A stretch of DNA of 7,931 nt from Candidatus Brockarchaeota archaeon (lineage in GTDB: Archaea > Thermoproteota > EX4484-205 > DTQO01): positions 1-7,931 of the forward strand of contig JAFNJA010000098.1 in the NCBI GenBank assembly GCA_017601265.1. The letters are read 5' to 3'. This document shows, piece by piece, positions 6,503 through 7,931 of this stretch. Position 1 is the stretch's first letter; the number at the start of each line of letters is the position of its first letter. The translations under genes and the position numbers were made by a program. The notes beneath the pieces are model-generated. The model did no database searches. It was not told the DNA's origin and saw nothing but the letters and a program-made list of their open reading frames with translations.

Positions 6503-7648
6503 ATGGAATCCGATCCGTTTCCTGACCTCGCCCTCGCATCTCAAAGGCTATTACGGATCCAGGCCGCTTCCAGGGCCGTGCTGCCCAGGGAAAGGGTGCT
6601 GAGGGCTATAAACCTGGAGGAACCGGACAGGGTTCCGCTCGACCTGATCTGGCCGACCCAGAGCATAATGGCCGCCCTGAAGGAGGCGCTTGGAGAAAGT
6701 ACGGAAGAAGGGGTCCTCCGCGCTCTTGGCGTGGACGTCAGGTGGGTGAGCCCGGGACCCGCCGCAAGCTGGGAGGGCAGGACCTACGGGGACGGAAGTT
6801 GGGAAGACGAGTGGGGGGTCAGGTGGCGGAACTACCGCGACACGAACCGGGCTGTGTTCCACCCTTTGGCCTCCGCCCAGGATACCTCGGACATTGAAGG
6901 GCATCCCTGGCCGGACCCGCGCGATCCGTGGAGGCTGGCCTCCCTAAGGAGAAGCCTCGGCGCGATAGGCGGAGATTACGGAATCGTCTTCGGCGCGGGC
7001 GGTAACCTGCTCGAGCGTTCATGGTACCTCAGGGGTTTCAAGAATTTCTTGATGGACATGACCCGCAGAAGGAAGATCGCTGAATCGATCCTAGATCGCG
7101 TGATGGCGTTCCACAGGGAAATCACCGTCGCCGCGCTCGAAGAGTTTGGAAGCAGGATCGACATCGTTTTCACCGCGGACGACCTTGGAGATCAGAACAA
7201 CCTGTTCTTCGCGCCGAAATTGTGGAGAGAGATCTTCAAGCCCCGCTACGCGTCGCTCTTTTCGGAGTACAAGAAGTTCGGCGCCAAGACGATGTTCCAT
7301 TCGGACGGCAACTGCTTCGAACTCATACCGGACCTAGTGGACGCCGGCCTCGACATCCTGAACCCAGTGCAACCCATGGCAGCCCAGATGGATCCCGCAA
7401 CCGTCAAGGAGAAGTTCGGCGAAAAACTGGCTTTCCACGGCACGATCTGCATACAGAAAACCTTGCCTTTCGGTTCGGTGGAACAAGTGAGGGACGAGGT
7501 GATTTCCAGGATCGGGACTGTCGGACAGGGAGGAGGGCTCATCCTTTCCCCGACTCACGGGGTGCTGGAAGACGTTCCAGCAACCAACGTCATTGCCCTT
7601 TACAAGACCGCCAGAAAGTATGGGACATACGCTAGGCGAGCAGCCTGA
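6503..7648 (+). CDS. UROD/MtaA-like protein, complete
   Basis: A complete 381-residue member of the uroporphyrinogen decarboxylase superfamily. The canonical N-terminus is LPRERVLRAINLEEPDRVPLDL at residues 27-48. The C-terminal half has FTADDLGDQNN (223-233), FKPRYASLFSEYKKFG, FHSDGN at 265-270, then LIPDLVDAGLDILNPVQP, AFHGTICIQ, LPFGSVEQVRDEV, GGGLILSPTHGV and DVPATNVIALY. This order is typical of UROD-fold proteins of the MtaA-like branch, some of which are corrinoid:thiol methyltransferases. The HxCG zinc site of MtaA is H266-S-D-G, so the Cys ligand is replaced by Asp. That makes the chemistry uncertain. Canonical heme-pathway UROD is unlikely. The first 25 residues are extra compared with relatives. 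An in-frame GTG at 6578 (residue 26) would give the usual start, so the true start may be there. It diverges from the zinc-ribbon gene. No corrinoid protein or activase gene is adjacent. Confidence 0.9.
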   Translation: MESDPFPDLALASQRLLRIQAASRAVLPRERVLRAINLEEPDRVPLDLIWPTQSIMAALKEALGESTEEGVLRALGVDVRWVSPGPAASWEGRTYGDGSWEDEWGVRWRNYRDTNRAVFHPLASAQDTSDIEGHPWPDPRDPWRLASLRRSLGAIGGDYGIVFGAGGNLLERSWYLRGFKNFLMDMTRRRKIAESILDRVMAFHREITVAALEEFGSRIDIVFTADDLGDQNNLFFAPKLWREIFKPRYASLFSEYKKFGAKTMFHSDGNCFELIPDLVDAGLDILNPVQPMAAQMDPATVKEKFGEKLAFHGTICIQKTLPFGSVEQVRDEVISRIGTVGQGGGLILSPTHGVLEDVPATNVIALYKTARKYGTYARRAA

Positions 7649-7931
7649 TGCAAGGGGCGGAGGGTTCGTCCTTTTCCCGAGCATCAATGCGGCGCCCGGG
7701 CCGATTTTTGGCATGCTGCTGGCGAAAAAGCGGACGAAAGCCCGATTCCTTCTTCGGTACCGGCATCAGCCATTCCGCCTTGCCATCTTCGATGCCGATG
7801 GGCTTGGCTGTCCGCTGCGATACGCTTATAGACGACATAGGCTCGCCAAGGGCGAGCAACAAGGCTTTGGGTTGGCACGTTAACGCGAAGACCGGCAGCA
7901 TCTCCAAGATTTTAAACCCAATCCATCCGCC
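7649..7931. other. 283-bp tail without a convincing gene
   Basis: After the UROD-like gene I see no gene that can be supported. A minus-strand frame of about 90 codons runs from 7907 (TTG; or ATG at 7901) to a stop at 7632, overlapping the end of the UROD-like gene by 17 bp. It encodes a basic, proline-containing protein with no recognised motif. A TTTAAAA box lies only about 12 bp before its ATG, too close for a normal archaeal promoter. Its third codon positions are less GC-biased than those of the neighbouring genes. It may be a small hypothetical gene but is more likely spurious. No tRNA or other RNA gene could be folded by eye. Confidence 0.35.
7909..7916 (+). promoter_or_regulatory. TATA-like box, probably for a gene beyond the right edge
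   Basis: ATTTTAAA sits 15-22 bp from the end of the window. With the 25-28 bp spacing seen at other genes here, its transcript would begin just outside the window, near position 7940. The core is nearly palindromic, so the direction is inferred from lack of a well-placed minus-strand start. Confidence 0.35.

Noticed and set aside
7632..7907. Minus-strand open frame of about 90 codons overlapping the end of the UROD-like gene
   Set aside because: No recognised motif, promoter too close to its ATG, and weaker codon bias. Kept only as a comment in the tail region.

Overview
This 7.9 kb window looks like chromosomal DNA of an archaeon. It carries five complete genes, one gene cut by the left edge, and one orphan gene fragment. 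The archaeal assignment rests on the gene starts. None of the six internal starts has a convincing Shine-Dalgarno sequence, but each has an A/T-rich TATA-like box centred about 25-43 bp upstream. For the dehydrogenase, recombinase-fragment, radical SAM and zinc-ribbon genes the spacing of 25-28 bp predicts leaderless transcripts. The frequent AGG/AGA arginine codons and moderately GC-rich composition would fit a thermophilic Thermoproteota-type lineage (Bathyarchaeia or Brockarchaeota-like). That lineage guess is inference only.

Layout from left to right. (1) A uroporphyrinogen-decarboxylase-fold (UROD/MtaA-like) protein on the minus strand runs off the left edge. (2) Diverging from it across a 160-bp promoter region is a neutral/alkaline-ceramidase-fold protein without a signal peptide, on the plus strand. 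(3) A zinc-dependent medium-chain alcohol/polyol dehydrogenase on the minus strand is convergent with it. (4) A gap of about 510 bp has no convincing gene. (5) A 111-residue orphan N-terminal (core-binding) domain of a tyrosine recombinase lies on the minus strand, with no catalytic domain next to it. (6) Diverging from that is a radical SAM enzyme with a SPASM/twitch-like cysteine-rich C-terminus, on the plus strand. (7) A double zinc-ribbon protein with a helical C-terminal domain lies on the minus strand. (8) Diverging from that is a second, complete UROD/MtaA-like protein on the plus strand. (9) A 283-bp tail ends with what looks like the promoter of a gene just outside the window.

The genes are almost all single transcription units in alternating orientation, so nothing here is a clear multi-gene operon. 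The common thread is catabolic accessory metabolism: two UROD-fold proteins that may be methyltransferases rather than heme enzymes, an amidase-like ceramidase-fold hydrolase and a polyol/alcohol dehydrogenase. No corrinoid protein, no transporter and no radical SAM precursor peptide is visible, so a joint pathway cannot be claimed. I see no CRISPR array, rRNA, tRNA or complete mobile element.
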